The notes: a model not told the origin generated them from the letters alone. Counted from the stretch's first letter, positions 8,950 through 18,239 are shown. The stretch: 50,191 nt of DNA from Bacteroidales bacterium (GCA_030637515.1 DAOWGM010000034.1:1-50191), one strand, 5' to 3'. Program-made: numbers and translations.

Positions 8950-9946
8950 GACTCTGCCTGGAGATTTTAATTTTAAGGAATTTGTTAATGTTCCTGAGAA
9001 ATTACATCCTATGAATTTTATTGCTCACAAAGAATTTGAACGTATAAATACGGAGTTTTTGGAGTCTTGTTATTTGGTAAAAGATGGTGCTAAACTTATT
9101 GGAAGCATTGCCCTTTATAATAATCCAGGTCATTATTATAAAGGAGAAAGAACTTGCTGCGTAGGATATTTTCATTGTACTAATGATGAAAAGATTGTAA
9201 AAATATTGGTGGATGCAATTACAGAAGATGTCAAAAGGCTTAATATTAACTATGTAATTGGTCCAATGAATGGAACTACATGGGAATCATATCGCTTCAG
9301 AATTAGTGATAATCAATTTCCTTTTTTTCTTGAAACCGCTAATCCTATTTACTATAATGATTTATTTAAAGCATCAGGATTTTTTGAGATTCAAACATAT
9401 TATTCATATTTATTCAATGAACTAGAACCTAGAAATGAATCTTCATTAATAAGAGAAAAGCAATTTGTCGAAAAAGGAATTATTTTTCGAGATATCAGAC
9501 CTGAAAATTATGCTGAGGATATGCGCAAAATATTCGATCTGTGCTTAATTAGTTTTAAAAATAATTTGTTTTTTACACCTTATACTTGGGAATCTTACAT
9601 TGAAAAATATAAACTTTTGGAATCATTTGTTAAGCCGGAATTGACAATGATTGCTGAAGACGAAAATAAAAATGTGGTAGGATTTATTTTTATTGTAGAC
9701 GATATCTTTTGTCAGTCGGCTAAGCGATTTGTCTCAAAGACTTATGCTGTACATCCTAATGAAAAATATAAAGGGTTGGGTGGCGTAATTCTACAGCGAA
9801 TGACCGAAAGACTGATAAAGTTAGGATATACTTCTGGTATACATGCCTATATTATGGATGGTACAGTTTCTTCAATTGTGTCATCAAAAAACTCTGAAAT
9901 ATTAAGAACTTATAAATTATATGCTCTTAATCTAAATAATAATTAA
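8936..9946 (+). CDS. GNAT-superfamily acyltransferase-like protein
   Basis: 336 aa, soluble. The conserved segment GPMNGTTWESYRF (residues 109-121) is typical of a large group of uncharacterised two-part GNAT proteins. The C-terminal third has KTYAVHPNEKYKGLGGVI, a good match to the acetyl-CoA-binding loop (basic residue, then GxGG). The start overlaps the end of the kinase-like gene by 14 bases, and the stop codon abuts the ATG of the adenylate-forming ligase, so the three genes are probably translated together. An acyl or amino-acyl transfer to a lipid head group is plausible next to the ligase, but the substrate is unknown. Confidence 0.6.
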   Translation: MELIKTLPGDFNFKEFVNVPEKLHPMNFIAHKEFERINTEFLESCYLVKDGAKLIGSIALYNNPGHYYKGERTCCVGYFHCTNDEKIVKILVDAITEDVKRLNINYVIGPMNGTTWESYRFRISDNQFPFFLETANPIYYNDLFKASGFFEIQTYYSYLFNELEPRNESSLIREKQFVEKGIIFRDIRPENYAEDMRKIFDLCLISFKNNLFFTPYTWESYIEKYKLLESFVKPELTMIAEDENKNVVGFIFIVDDIFCQSAKRFVSKTYAVHPNEKYKGLGGVILQRMTERLIKLGYTSGIHAYIMDGTVSSIVSSKNSEILRTYKLYALNLNNN

Positions 9947-11443
9947 ATGAAACCAAATATAATTGAAATACTGGATAATATTTCGAAGGAGTATCCTGAA
10001 AAGCTTGCTATTATTGATAAAAATAGAGCGATTACTTTTGGTGAATTAGAGTCGGAATTAAAAAAGACAGCTCAATATTTTTTGAGCAAAGGGATTGTTA
10101 AAGGAGATAATGTTCTTGTTTTTGTTCCAATGTCTATAGATTTATATAGGGTTTCTCTCGCTTTAAATTATATAGGTGCTACGGCGATTTTTATAGAAGA
10201 TTGGATTACGTTTAAACAGTTAAAATGGTGTTGCCAGAAATCTAAACCAAAGGCAATTGTTACGACCTCAAAAGGCTTATTATTTTGTCGATTTACAAAA
10301 TCATTAAAACAATTAGATTTAAAAATAAACCATAACAAACATAGTAGCACAGAACAAATAAAAGAACCAGTAATCAATGAACCTGAGGCGATAGCAATAA
10401 TCAGTTTTACAACAGGAAGTTCAGGTGTGCCTAAAATGCTTTCAAGGAGTTTTGACTTTTTAACTCAACAGTTTTATACATTAAGTAAAGTTAAAAATAG
10501 CAGTTCAAGCGATATTGAACTAATAACAATTCCGGTGTTTTTGTTTTTGAATTTAGCAATAGGAGTAACATCTGTAATAGCTGATTTTAATATATTAAAA
10601 CCAGATAAAATAGACTTTAAGAAAATAGAATCACAAATTACAAAACATAATGTAAATGGAATTTGTAGCTCTCCTTCTTTTGTAATTAAGTTAGCCCAAA
10701 GTATAACTGAAAGTGGAATAAAATCGAGTATTCGGAAAGTAATTACAGGTGGAGCTCCAGTTTTTCCTGATGATGCAACGGTGTTATGTAATACATTTTC
10801 AGAAGCAGATATATTAATACTTTATGGTGCATCGGAAGTTGAACCTATAAGTACTATTGAGGGTTTCATACTTTCGGAAAAAGCTGAGGATATTGAAAAA
10901 GGTTTAAATGTCGGGATTATTCATCCTGAAACTAATGTGAAAATTAAACCTTTAAATAAAAGTACAACAGATAACTCCGAGTTGATTAGCAATATTATCG
11001 GCGAAATATTAGTTTCTGGGTCAAATGTGTTATTAAATAATTTGGAGAATTTTACTAATTCTAAGAATAATAATAAAGATGATAAGTTATGGCACTTTAC
11101 GGGAGATACTGGTTATATAAATAGTTCGAACGAACTTATCTTAACAGGACCTTTATTAGCTATTTTAAGACACAAAGATCGATATTGGTCACCTTTTATT
11201 TTTGAAGGAATAACAAAATCAATTGAAGGAATTGAGAAAACCACTCTACAAAAGATAGATAATAAATTAGTTGCTGTAGTACAAATAAATAAAAGTTTTA
11301 ATAGAAGTGTTATAATGGAAAAATTGAATGCTCTGAATTTTCCATTGGATAAAATTGTATTCATACCTCAAATGCCCAAGGATCCAAGACACAACGGGAA
11401 AATTGATTACATTAAGTTAAAAAAGATAATTCATAAAATATAG
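9947..11443 (+). CDS. Adenylate-forming acyl-CoA/acyl ligase
   Basis: 498 aa, ANL superfamily: activates a carboxylic acid as acyl-AMP and transfers it to CoA or a carrier. Visible core motifs are FTTGSSGVPK (A3, residues 154-163), YGASEVEP (A5), GDTGYINSSNELILTG (A7) and a C-terminal NGKIDY whose Lys485 sits where the catalytic A10 lysine belongs. The usual arginine-containing A8 hinge is altered to LAILRHKDRYW. No carrier-protein domain is fused and none is encoded next door, so CoA or a carrier from elsewhere would be the acceptor. The start is directly after the GNAT stop codon. Substrate chain type cannot be read from the sequence. Confidence 0.75.
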   Translation: MKPNIIEILDNISKEYPEKLAIIDKNRAITFGELESELKKTAQYFLSKGIVKGDNVLVFVPMSIDLYRVSLALNYIGATAIFIEDWITFKQLKWCCQKSKPKAIVTTSKGLLFCRFTKSLKQLDLKINHNKHSSTEQIKEPVINEPEAIAIISFTTGSSGVPKMLSRSFDFLTQQFYTLSKVKNSSSSDIELITIPVFLFLNLAIGVTSVIADFNILKPDKIDFKKIESQITKHNVNGICSSPSFVIKLAQSITESGIKSSIRKVITGGAPVFPDDATVLCNTFSEADILILYGASEVEPISTIEGFILSEKAEDIEKGLNVGIIHPETNVKIKPLNKSTTDNSELISNIIGEILVSGSNVLLNNLENFTNSKNNNKDDKLWHFTGDTGYINSSNELILTGPLLAILRHKDRYWSPFIFEGITKSIEGIEKTTLQKIDNKLVAVVQINKSFNRSVIMEKLNALNFPLDKIVFIPQMPKDPRHNGKIDYIKLKKIIHKI

Positions 11444-11524
11444 CTAATAGAAGTATTGGTTTAACTAATTGATTTTCTGTAGATAAATCAGTAATTTTAT
11501 TAATTCATTAAAATAAACCTTGTC

Positions 11525-12217
11525 ATGAAAGCAAAACCACATTACATTTTCGTATTATTCTTGCTTTTTTTTGCAGGAATTCAATCGCAAGCCCAGGAGA
11601 AAATATTAGCCGGAGAGAAATGGCAACAACTCACTGAAAAAGAATTTCTAGTTGACTTTTTTAAAGATTTCTTTATAAATCTTGGTGTAGAAGTACAGGA
11701 AACAGGTGAAAGAATTACTGTAATGCATCAAGGTGATCATTTTAAAATCGTTGAGGGAATTGATGAAAATATAGTAGACTACATCCTTCCAATTCGTACG
11801 CAAAACATTGTTAATTTAATAAATCATGCAGAAGATGGAAAAATTGATGAAATGGAAACGTATAAAATTGTAGCCTTGTTATTTACACCAATGACCGCAA
11901 TGACACTACAAAATCCATTAATGACTGAAAATCTTCCAAGGTTTTTTAATAAAATTGAAAATAACATACATGTAACTCTCACTAGTCCAGATAAATCAGA
12001 ATCTGTTTCACATACCTTAATATATATAAATAAAGAATGGATTGTAATTTCAGGATTACATGGTACTCCAAAAAGAATATTTAACTTAAATATTGAACAA
12101 GGTGTAGATTATCAAAAACATGTATTTGAAGCAATTAATACAAATACAAAGAAAAATTGGAAAACGTTTAAAAAGTGGTATTTGGGATGGCGTAAAGAGG
12201 TTTCAGTTGCAGGTTAA
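11525..12217 (+). CDS. Secreted protein of unknown function, partner of the MMPL exporter
   Basis: 230 aa with a clear signal peptide (basic start, hydrophobic stretch, cleavage after QSQAQ), so it is exported to the periplasm or beyond. No catalytic motif is recognised. The mature part is mixed alpha/beta with no cysteines. A small periplasmic protein directly before an RND/MMPL exporter recalls MlaC- or SCP2-like lipid carriers, but the sequence similarity I can see is not enough to assign either family. It follows the ligase by 81 bases and precedes the exporter by 9 bases. A lipid-shuttling role is inference only. Confidence 0.6.
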   Translation: MKAKPHYIFVLFLLFFAGIQSQAQEKILAGEKWQQLTEKEFLVDFFKDFFINLGVEVQETGERITVMHQGDHFKIVEGIDENIVDYILPIRTQNIVNLINHAEDGKIDEMETYKIVALLFTPMTAMTLQNPLMTENLPRFFNKIENNIHVTLTSPDKSESVSHTLIYINKEWIVISGLHGTPKRIFNLNIEQGVDYQKHVFEAINTNTKKNWKTFKKWYLGWRKEVSVAG

Positions 12218-12226
12218 TATTTTCTT

Positions 12227-14506
12227 ATGCTATATCAGATATTTAATTCTATTACTCAGGCAATATTAAAGTTTCGAATTTTAATTTATGCAATAATATT
12301 ATTTTTAATTGTTGTTGCTGTATTAATGTTGCCAAATCTCAAAATCGACAATAGTATAAGTTCATGGTATGCCGAAGATGATCCTACGTTGTTAGAATAC
12401 AATCATTTTCTGAATACTTTTGGAAATGATGAAGTCATAGTAAGCTGTATTAGTGATTCTTTACCTTATTATAACTCAAAAAGAATACAATCTACCATTA
12501 ACTTGGTAAAAGATATTGAAAAAGTTGAGGGAATTGCTTTTGTAACTTCATATGTAAATATACCTTATAAATACATAGGAGATCGGTATGAAACACTATC
12601 AGAATTCAATAATGATTTTACCTCTGTTCCTAACGAAGCTTCAATTCAAAAGTGGATGGAAGCAAATACCTTAAAGAATCAACTTATTGGGGAATCTTCA
12701 GAATACATTATCATTTATGTTTGGCCTGATACACTTGAAATAATTGAACAAAGCAGGGATAAAATAATTTCAAATATCGATTCAATATGCACTGCACCAT
12801 TTAACGGAAATAAAGCACATATTGCAATGGGTGGGACAGGTGTTATCTACAATGGTATTAATAAAGTTATACTTACCGAAGGATCATATTTCATGATTTT
12901 TTCTTATTTAATTCTGATACTTACAATGATAGTTGTTTCCAGAAGTTATTTTATAACGCTGTTGACTTTTATAATTATAACTGTTGCTACAACTTTATTA
13001 TTTGGATTTATGGCTATTTCCGGAAAATCCATTAATACAGTTACCTTAGCACTTCCGCCATTAATAATGGTTATTGGAGTTTCAAATATTGTACATTTTA
13101 CGCTTCATTCCCGACAAAAATTAGGATCTGGTACTAATAGCTCTTCTATCATTTTGCCTGTACTTGCAACCATTGCTATTCCGGTAATCTTTAATATGAT
13201 TACAACTGCTGGCGGTTTTTTCTCATTAACTACTGCATCTGTTGGTATTACAAGAGATTATGGTTTGTTAGCTGCAGTAAGTATAATATTAGTTTCCGTT
13301 CTGTCTTTTATAGCTATTATTATATTCCACAAACGAATATTTAAAATCAATTTATCGTTTGAGATTACTCCAAGTATTAATAAGTTGGTAAAATACTTAA
13401 TGATATGGTCATATGATCATTATAAAAAAGTTATAGTTGTTGCATTAATGGTAATGCTTCTATCTGTTTGGGGAATTGTAAAGATCAATGTAGATACAGA
13501 ACCTTTAAGTTTTATTCCAAAGAAACATATAGTTCGCCAAGATCATGAACTCATTACTCAACAAATTGGGAATTATATTCCGTTAGAGTTTGTTGTACAA
13601 TTTAAAAAAGGAAATTGGCGGGCTAAACAAAATTTAAGTTTACTTAATGATATACAGAATATAATTGCTGCTGATAATGATGTTAATTCGACTCTATCTA
13701 TTGTAGACTTTGTGGTTGATGCTTATCAGAATACACCAGGTAAGAAATTAACAAACAATCAAGACTTATCAGATCTTTCACAGCAAAAGATTTTACTTAT
13801 TGGTAGTAAATTACTGAAAGAACCATTTATAAAAAGACTAAGTACCCGAAAAGGTGATGAAGTGCGTATTACGGCAACTATTCCTATGACTACAGCTAAA
13901 ACGTTTAAAAGTATTCATAACCGGATAAAGAATAAAGTGCAATCGCAATACGAAGATCAAATTAGTATTACACCAAGTGGTTATCTTCCGCTTTATTCGG
14001 CAATAGTTGATACAGTTTTAACCGATCAGATTAAAAGTATTTTAATAGCAATATTTGTAATACTGATTATAATTTTTATCATACTTCAATCTAAAAGATT
14101 AACTCTTATAGCCTTTCCTTCAAATATAATTCCTGTTTTATTAATACTTGGAACTATGGGTTTTTTTCATATTAATTTAGATATTGCAACTGTTACTCTG
14201 GCGGCTACTGTTCTTGGAATTATTGTGGATGATAGTTTACATATACTTTTTACATATAAAAAGTTATTATCAGAAGGACATTCATTAGTAGATAGCACTA
14301 AAATGGTTGCTAGCCTAACAGGCTCAGCTGTAGTAAGTACAAGTGTTATTCTAATGTTAGGATATTCTGTTATAGCTTTTAGCTCTGTTCCAATTCTTTC
14401 TGTAACAGGAATAATGATGATAATTGCAATAGGATCAGCTCTTTTGGCCGATTTGTTTTTACTCCCGGCATTAATTCGTCTTTTTATAAAAACAAGTAAA
14501 AGTTAA
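12227..14506 (+). CDS. MMPL/RND-superfamily lipid exporter
   Basis: 759 aa, inner-membrane transporter with two repeated halves. Each half has one N-terminal membrane helix, a large periplasmic loop (approximately residues 35-220 and 420-600) and a block of five further helices (approximately 225-370 and 610-755), about 12 helices in all. The second half has the HxNxDxATVTLAATVLGIIVDDS segment typical of MMPL/RND proteins, with acidic residues in the fourth helix of that half. The length (about 750 aa) fits HpnN/MMPL-type lipid exporters rather than the ~1030 aa drug pumps. Placed last in a lipid-type cluster and followed by a terminator, it is likely to move the product out of the inner membrane. 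Confidence 0.8.
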   Translation: MLYQIFNSITQAILKFRILIYAIILFLIVVAVLMLPNLKIDNSISSWYAEDDPTLLEYNHFLNTFGNDEVIVSCISDSLPYYNSKRIQSTINLVKDIEKVEGIAFVTSYVNIPYKYIGDRYETLSEFNNDFTSVPNEASIQKWMEANTLKNQLIGESSEYIIIYVWPDTLEIIEQSRDKIISNIDSICTAPFNGNKAHIAMGGTGVIYNGINKVILTEGSYFMIFSYLILILTMIVVSRSYFITLLTFIIITVATTLLFGFMAISGKSINTVTLALPPLIMVIGVSNIVHFTLHSRQKLGSGTNSSSIILPVLATIAIPVIFNMITTAGGFFSLTTASVGITRDYGLLAAVSIILVSVLSFIAIIIFHKRIFKINLSFEITPSINKLVKYLMIWSYDHYKKVIVVALMVMLLSVWGIVKINVDTEPLSFIPKKHIVRQDHELITQQIGNYIPLEFVVQFKKGNWRAKQNLSLLNDIQNIIAADNDVNSTLSIVDFVVDAYQNTPGKKLTNNQDLSDLSQQKILLIGSKLLKEPFIKRLSTRKGDEVRITATIPMTTAKTFKSIHNRIKNKVQSQYEDQISITPSGYLPLYSAIVDTVLTDQIKSILIAIFVILIIIFIILQSKRLTLIAFPSNIIPVLLILGTMGFFHINLDIATVTLAATVLGIIVDDSLHILFTYKKLLSEGHSLVDSTKMVASLTGSAVVSTSVILMLGYSVIAFSSVPILSVTGIMMIIAIGSALLADLFLLPALIRLFIKTSKS

Positions 14507-14514
14507 ATACGTGC

Positions 14515-14546
14515 AAAAAGCATCTCAATTTTGAGATGCTTTTTTA
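14515..14546 (+). terminator. Rho-independent terminator after the MMPL gene
   Basis: A perfect 13-bp stem AAAAAGCATCTCA / TGAGATGCTTTTT with a short ATTT-like loop runs into a T-tract. It closes the eight-gene cluster. Confidence 0.85.
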
Positions 14547-14568
14547 TTTCATTCTGTACTATTTCATG

Positions 14569-14592
14569 TTATTCTCGCGTAGGCGGGAATCT
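14569..14592. repeat. Intergenic palindromic repeat element (GCG-AGGCGGGAAT type)
   Basis: TTATTCTCGCGTAGGCGGGA and the next few bases form an imperfect palindrome that is far richer in G and C than its surroundings. It looks like a short dispersed intergenic repeat of the kind that begins TGTCATTCCCGC in many Bacteroidota genomes. Related but different elements occur at 33136, 44681 and 49652. Confidence 0.5.
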
Positions 14593-14646
14593 GTATTTTT
14601 GAGATTTATTTTTTGATTTTAGATTGCGACACATGCAGGTACAAAA

Positions 14647-14673
14647 AAAGCTGCCTCAATTGGGGCAGCTTTT
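14647..14673 (-). terminator. Terminator of the leftward lipoprotein gene
   Basis: Stem AAAGCTGCC / GGCAGCTTT with an inner TC/GG region and AATT loop; on the minus strand it is followed by a run of seven T. It lies just past the stop codon of the lipoprotein at 14692-15084. Confidence 0.8.
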
Positions 14674-14691
14674 ACTAAAGAAATTTATTTT

Positions 14692-15084
14692 TTATTTCTT
14701 GGTATAAGTTACTGTTAATTCAGTATCATTTTCGTCAATACTTTTGTATACAAATTTTGAATCTGTGAATTCTTCAAGATTATATATATCTACATCTGAA
14801 TCAGTTGAAATAGTAAGAACTTTTGCCGTTGTTAATGTCCATGTAATATCAATTGGTATTGATAATATAGTTTCAGTACCAGAGCCATCTTCGTTGAAAG
14901 TATATTCTGATAAAAGAGCTTGCATAAAAGCAGAAGCTGTTGCTTCGTATACACCATTAACTTCAACTCTTGAGCATTCCCAAGAGCCAATAATATTATC
15001 AGCATCAAAAACGTTCTCATCTTCTTTGTCGCAACTTACAAAAGCTATAGAGATAGCTAAAAATAGAAATAGTAATTTTTTCAT
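14692..15084 (-). CDS. Lipocalin-like lipoprotein
   Basis: 130 aa. A lipoprotein signal peptide ends in the lipobox AFVSC, so the mature protein is anchored by Cys19, with acidic residues (DKEDE) following as is common for outer-surface lipoproteins in this phylum. The mature part begins IIGSWECSRVEVNG and runs as beta strands with a YTFNEDGSGT turn, the layout of small lipocalin-like (DUF4923/lipocalin_4-type) proteins. Ligand unknown. It is a single-gene unit on the minus strand with its own terminator. Confidence 0.65.
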   Translation of the reverse strand: MKKLLFLFLAISIAFVSCDKEDENVFDADNIIGSWECSRVEVNGVYEATASAFMQALLSEYTFNEDGSGTETILSIPIDITWTLTTAKVLTISTDSDVDIYNLEEFTDSKFVYKSIDENDTELTVTYTKK

Positions 15085-15195
15085 TTAATTTGATTAATAA
15101 GCCTGCGAAGATAATTTATTCTTTAAATAAAGCAATAATCTAATCTTGTATTTTTTGTTATTAATTCAGTATCTTCAAACTTTTAATACTATAGT

Positions 15196-15702
15196 ATGAA
15201 AAGAACTTTTATAGCAATATTTTTAATTCTGTTTGCTGTTACCATTCAGGCACAGGAAAAAAGTATAACGAGTGAAGTAAGTACTTACTATTTTATTCGT
15301 CATGCCGAAAAAGTAAAGATAGAAAGCTCGGATCCGGAATTAAGCGCTGAGGGAAAATTAAGAGCAGTGAGATGGGCTGAAATATTTGAAAATATTTCTT
15401 TTGAAACAATATATTCCACCGATTATATCAGAACACGAAACACAGCTTTACCAACAGCGCAAAGTAAGGGCTTGGAATTGATCTTGTATCATCCGGGAAA
15501 AATAGATTATGAAAAGTTTTTATCCGAAACCAAAGGAAAAACTGTTTTGGTAGTAGGACACAGTAATACTACTCCCGCATTTGTAAACAAACTCATAGGA
15601 ACAGAAAAATACAAATTAATCGATCACGATAAATATGGTAATTTGTATATTGTTGAAATAACAGAAGGTACTGTTACTAATAAGTTGCTATATATAAATT
15701 AG
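15196..15702 (+). CDS. Secreted histidine phosphatase (phosphoglycerate-mutase fold)
   Basis: 168 aa with a signal peptide (cleavage near TIQAQ), so it acts outside the cytoplasm. The catalytic RHAE motif gives His36 as the phospho-acceptor, and VVGHSNT gives the second histidine His122. The size is that of the short SixA/PGAM-like branch. The gene stands alone and its last four bases overlap the end of the convergent flavoprotein gene. Substrate unknown. Confidence 0.8.
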   Translation: MKRTFIAIFLILFAVTIQAQEKSITSEVSTYYFIRHAEKVKIESSDPELSAEGKLRAVRWAEIFENISFETIYSTDYIRTRNTALPTAQSKGLELILYHPGKIDYEKFLSETKGKTVLVVGHSNTTPAFVNKLIGTEKYKLIDHDKYGNLYIVEITEGTVTNKLLYIN

Positions 15703-17231
15703 TTATTGATAATACTCATTGCAGCTTTCAATCCATCGGCTGCACTTGAAATAATTCCACCGGCATATCCACTTCCTTCACCAATCAAATATAGGTTTTT
15801 GAAACCTTCGCACAATCCGTTTTTTTCACGTAATACCTGTATTGGTGATGAGGTTTTGCTTTCGAGTCCCATAATATTTCCGGTTTCAAAACCTCTTATT
15901 TTGCGGCTAAATTCTTTCAAACTTTCACGCATTGATGAGCTTATGTCTTTAGGTAATAAATCCCAAAGAGGCGCTGGTAATAATCCTAAAGGGTAACTGC
16001 TTTCAGTACTTCGTGAAGGAGTTTTCTTATTTATAAATCCTTGAATGGAACAATATGGAGCCTTAAAGCCATCCGAATATTCGTAAAAAGATTTTTCAAG
16101 ATTCTCAAGCCAGTCGAGTGCTTCCAGTGCCGAAATTTCTTTACCGAGTAATTTCTCAAGATTAACTCCTGCAACGCATCCGGCATTGGCAAACTTAGCA
16201 TTTCGTTGGTATAAGCTCATACCATTTACAATATTTAAATTATCATAAGCAGAAGCTGGAACAATCATTCCTCCTGGGCACATACAAAAAGTATAAACAG
16301 GTAGCTTGCCATTTACATTTGAGGTAAGCCGATATTCGGCTGCTTTAATTCCGGGTATTCGTTTTTGTCCCCATTGAGCCTGATTTATTATTTCCTGTGG
16401 ATGCTCAACACGCGATCCAAGAGCAAAATTCTTAGTACGGAATTGTACACCGTGTTTAATAAGCATTCTATATGTCTCATATGCTGAATGTCCTGGAGCA
16501 ATTAAAAATAAGTTAGTTTCAAAGTCACCTTTGTTGGTTAAAGCAGCTGTTACTTTCCCATCTTTAACCTCAATATTTTCAAGCGTAGTTTCAAAAAGAA
16601 TCTTTCCGCCAATTTCAATAAACTCTTTGCGTAGATTTTTTACAATAACTTTTAAATTATCGCTCCCAACGTGGGGATGCGCCATGTATAAAATTTCTTC
16701 TGGTGCACCAGCATTAACGTAGCTTGATAATATAAATTTTCGCTCCTGCGAAATATGTTTCGACCGCGATGTAAGCTTCCCATCAGAAAAAGTTCCTGCT
16801 CCACCCTCTCCAAAAGAGTAATTGCTTTTAGAATCAAACTGACCTGTTTTCTCAAAATTATCTATTCCATGAGTTCTTTTTTCAACATCGGTACCACGTT
16901 CAATTATTGTTGTATTAAACCCAACCTTTTGTAGAGCATAAGCAGCAAAAAAACCAGCTGGACCACTTCCTACAACAATAGCTTTTTCGTCTCTCTTTTT
17001 GTATGAAATATTTAATTCAGGTATTTGATCCGGTTTTTCTCCTTTTATTTCTTCAGAATTAATACTTACAGTTACAACCCAATGAATATTGGATCTTTTC
17101 CTGGCATCAAGGCTTTTATTTTCAATTGAGTAAGTAAAGTCTTGTATATTTAACTCTTTGCTGATTTTTTTCTTAAGCTGTTCAGGAGTAAAATCAGTAG
17201 GTAATTTAAGTGAAATCTTTTTGTAACCCAT
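15699..17231 (-). CDS. FAD-dependent dehydrogenase, COG2509 family
   Basis: About 510 aa from the ATG at 17231; an upstream in-frame ATG at 17273 would add 14 residues that do not resemble the family start (MGYKKISLKL is the usual kind of beginning). The N-terminal ~85 residues form a small extra domain, then AIVVGSGPAGFFAAYALQKV binds the FAD ADP moiety, FGEGGAGTFSDGKLTSR follows near residue 155, and the C-terminus has LIGEGSGYAGGIISSAADG, the second FAD contact. This matches the widespread, uncharacterised COG2509 flavoproteins of anaerobes. It is monocistronic and convergent with the histidine phosphatase gene. Confidence 0.8.
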   Translation of the reverse strand: MGYKKISLKLPTDFTPEQLKKKISKELNIQDFTYSIENKSLDARKRSNIHWVVTVSINSEEIKGEKPDQIPELNISYKKRDEKAIVVGSGPAGFFAAYALQKVGFNTTIIERGTDVEKRTHGIDNFEKTGQFDSKSNYSFGEGGAGTFSDGKLTSRSKHISQERKFILSSYVNAGAPEEILYMAHPHVGSDNLKVIVKNLRKEFIEIGGKILFETTLENIEVKDGKVTAALTNKGDFETNLFLIAPGHSAYETYRMLIKHGVQFRTKNFALGSRVEHPQEIINQAQWGQKRIPGIKAAEYRLTSNVNGKLPVYTFCMCPGGMIVPASAYDNLNIVNGMSLYQRNAKFANAGCVAGVNLEKLLGKEISALEALDWLENLEKSFYEYSDGFKAPYCSIQGFINKKTPSRSTESSYPLGLLPAPLWDLLPKDISSSMRESLKEFSRKIRGFETGNIMGLESKTSSPIQVLREKNGLCEGFKNLYLIGEGSGYAGGIISSAADGLKAAMSIINN

Positions 17232-17334
17232 ATTTATGATATTGTTAATGCAAATATCAGTGGAATATAACAATAAACAAAAACATCTAAATTTAAAATA
17301 TTGAAATGTGTAAGAGTAATATTAAAAAATGAAG

Positions 17335-17351
17335 TTGGCACGATAATTGTT
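17335..17351 (+). promoter_or_regulatory. Possible sigma-54 promoter
   Basis: TTGGCACGATAATTGTT has the -24 element TGGCACG and a -12-like TTGT with exactly ten bases between GG and GT, as sigma-54 promoters need; the -12 GC is GT here. It lies 42 bases before the secreted protein gene at 17393. Confidence 0.35.
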
Positions 17352-17392
17352 TTGTTGAAATAAATTATTTATTAACTAATAAACAGAATGTT

Positions 17393-18067
17393 ATGAAAAA
17401 AATTACTCTAATTTTTGCCTTTATTTCAATTTCAATTTTTGCTTCGGCACAAGTTGAATATTTCAAATTTTTTTATGATGATTTTAATAACACACAAACT
17501 TATCGTTTAAGTCCGGCTCCATACATAACAAGTTTTGGTGAGTATAGTGATTCTTTATCCACACTTTTTAATGGAGTTGACTTTTATGAGCTAAACGGAG
17601 AATATTTTCCTGTAAAAAGCTGGGCCGATTATTATTACTGGTACACTCAGTCATACTATTGGTTATTTGTGAATCCTGAGAAATATGAACATCATTATTT
17701 AGCTAAAAATAATAAAGAAATGGTAAAATATATCTTTAGTGACAATTATAAAACAGATAAATATCCTTCAGCGATAATGGTTTACATAATGGGTGATGAA
17801 GATAATAAAGAGTATCTATGTGAGAATATGCACAAATTTATTAGTGTGGATGAAATTCCAGAGGTTGTTGAAAAATTAAGCCAAAAACCAGAAAATGTTG
17901 ATTATAGCAAGGAGAGAGAGACCAAATTGGATCAAATGGAAATAATTACTGGTAAGTCTGAAAAAATTTATCTGAGAAATGGAAATTCTGAGTTGAAACA
18001 GGAAGAAAAACAATCAACAACAAAAACCACAGTGCCGAAAGGCAAAAAGAATTTAGAAAAAAGATAA
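17393..18067 (+). CDS. Secreted hypothetical protein rich in aromatic residues
   Basis: 224 aa with a signal peptide (IFASAQ cleavage). The middle is unusually rich in Tyr, Trp and Phe (for example WADYYYWYTQSYYWLF around residues 80-95). The C-terminal ~45 residues are charged and low complexity, ending in a Lys-rich tail. I recognise no family and no catalytic motif. It has its own terminator and a possible sigma-54 promoter upstream. Confidence 0.6.
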   Translation: MKKITLIFAFISISIFASAQVEYFKFFYDDFNNTQTYRLSPAPYITSFGEYSDSLSTLFNGVDFYELNGEYFPVKSWADYYYWYTQSYYWLFVNPEKYEHHYLAKNNKEMVKYIFSDNYKTDKYPSAIMVYIMGDEDNKEYLCENMHKFISVDEIPEVVEKLSQKPENVDYSKERETKLDQMEIITGKSEKIYLRNGNSELKQEEKQSTTKTTVPKGKKNLEKR

Positions 18068-18090
18068 TTGCTAATTGCTTTATTTATTTT

Positions 18091-18127
18091 AAGATGTTAA
18101 ACTATAATAAGTTTAACATCTTTTTTA
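18091..18127 (+). terminator. Rho-independent terminator
   Basis: Perfect 12-bp stem AAGATGTTAAAC / GTTTAACATCTT with an 8-base loop, then a T-run. It ends the secreted protein gene at 17393-18067. Confidence 0.85.
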
Positions 18128-18239
18128 TTTTCCAAAAATTAAAAAGAATTTGTAATTGATTATTAAAGTTTTCGACTCTTCATTTTCTTTTTGTAATTTC
18201 AAGCCTCAAAATGATTGCATAATTTTAAATAATGATAAT

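Noticed and set aside
11455-11524. Internal promoter before the secreted protein gene of the lipid-type cluster
   Set aside because: No TAnnTTTG element with a proper -33 partner was found in the 81-base gap, so read-through transcription is more likely.
15133-15177. Possible promoters between the lipoprotein and histidine phosphatase genes
   Set aside because: Candidate -7 boxes (TATCTTCG leftward, TATCTTCA rightward) deviate from TAnnTTTG and spacing is imperfect; too weak to annotate.
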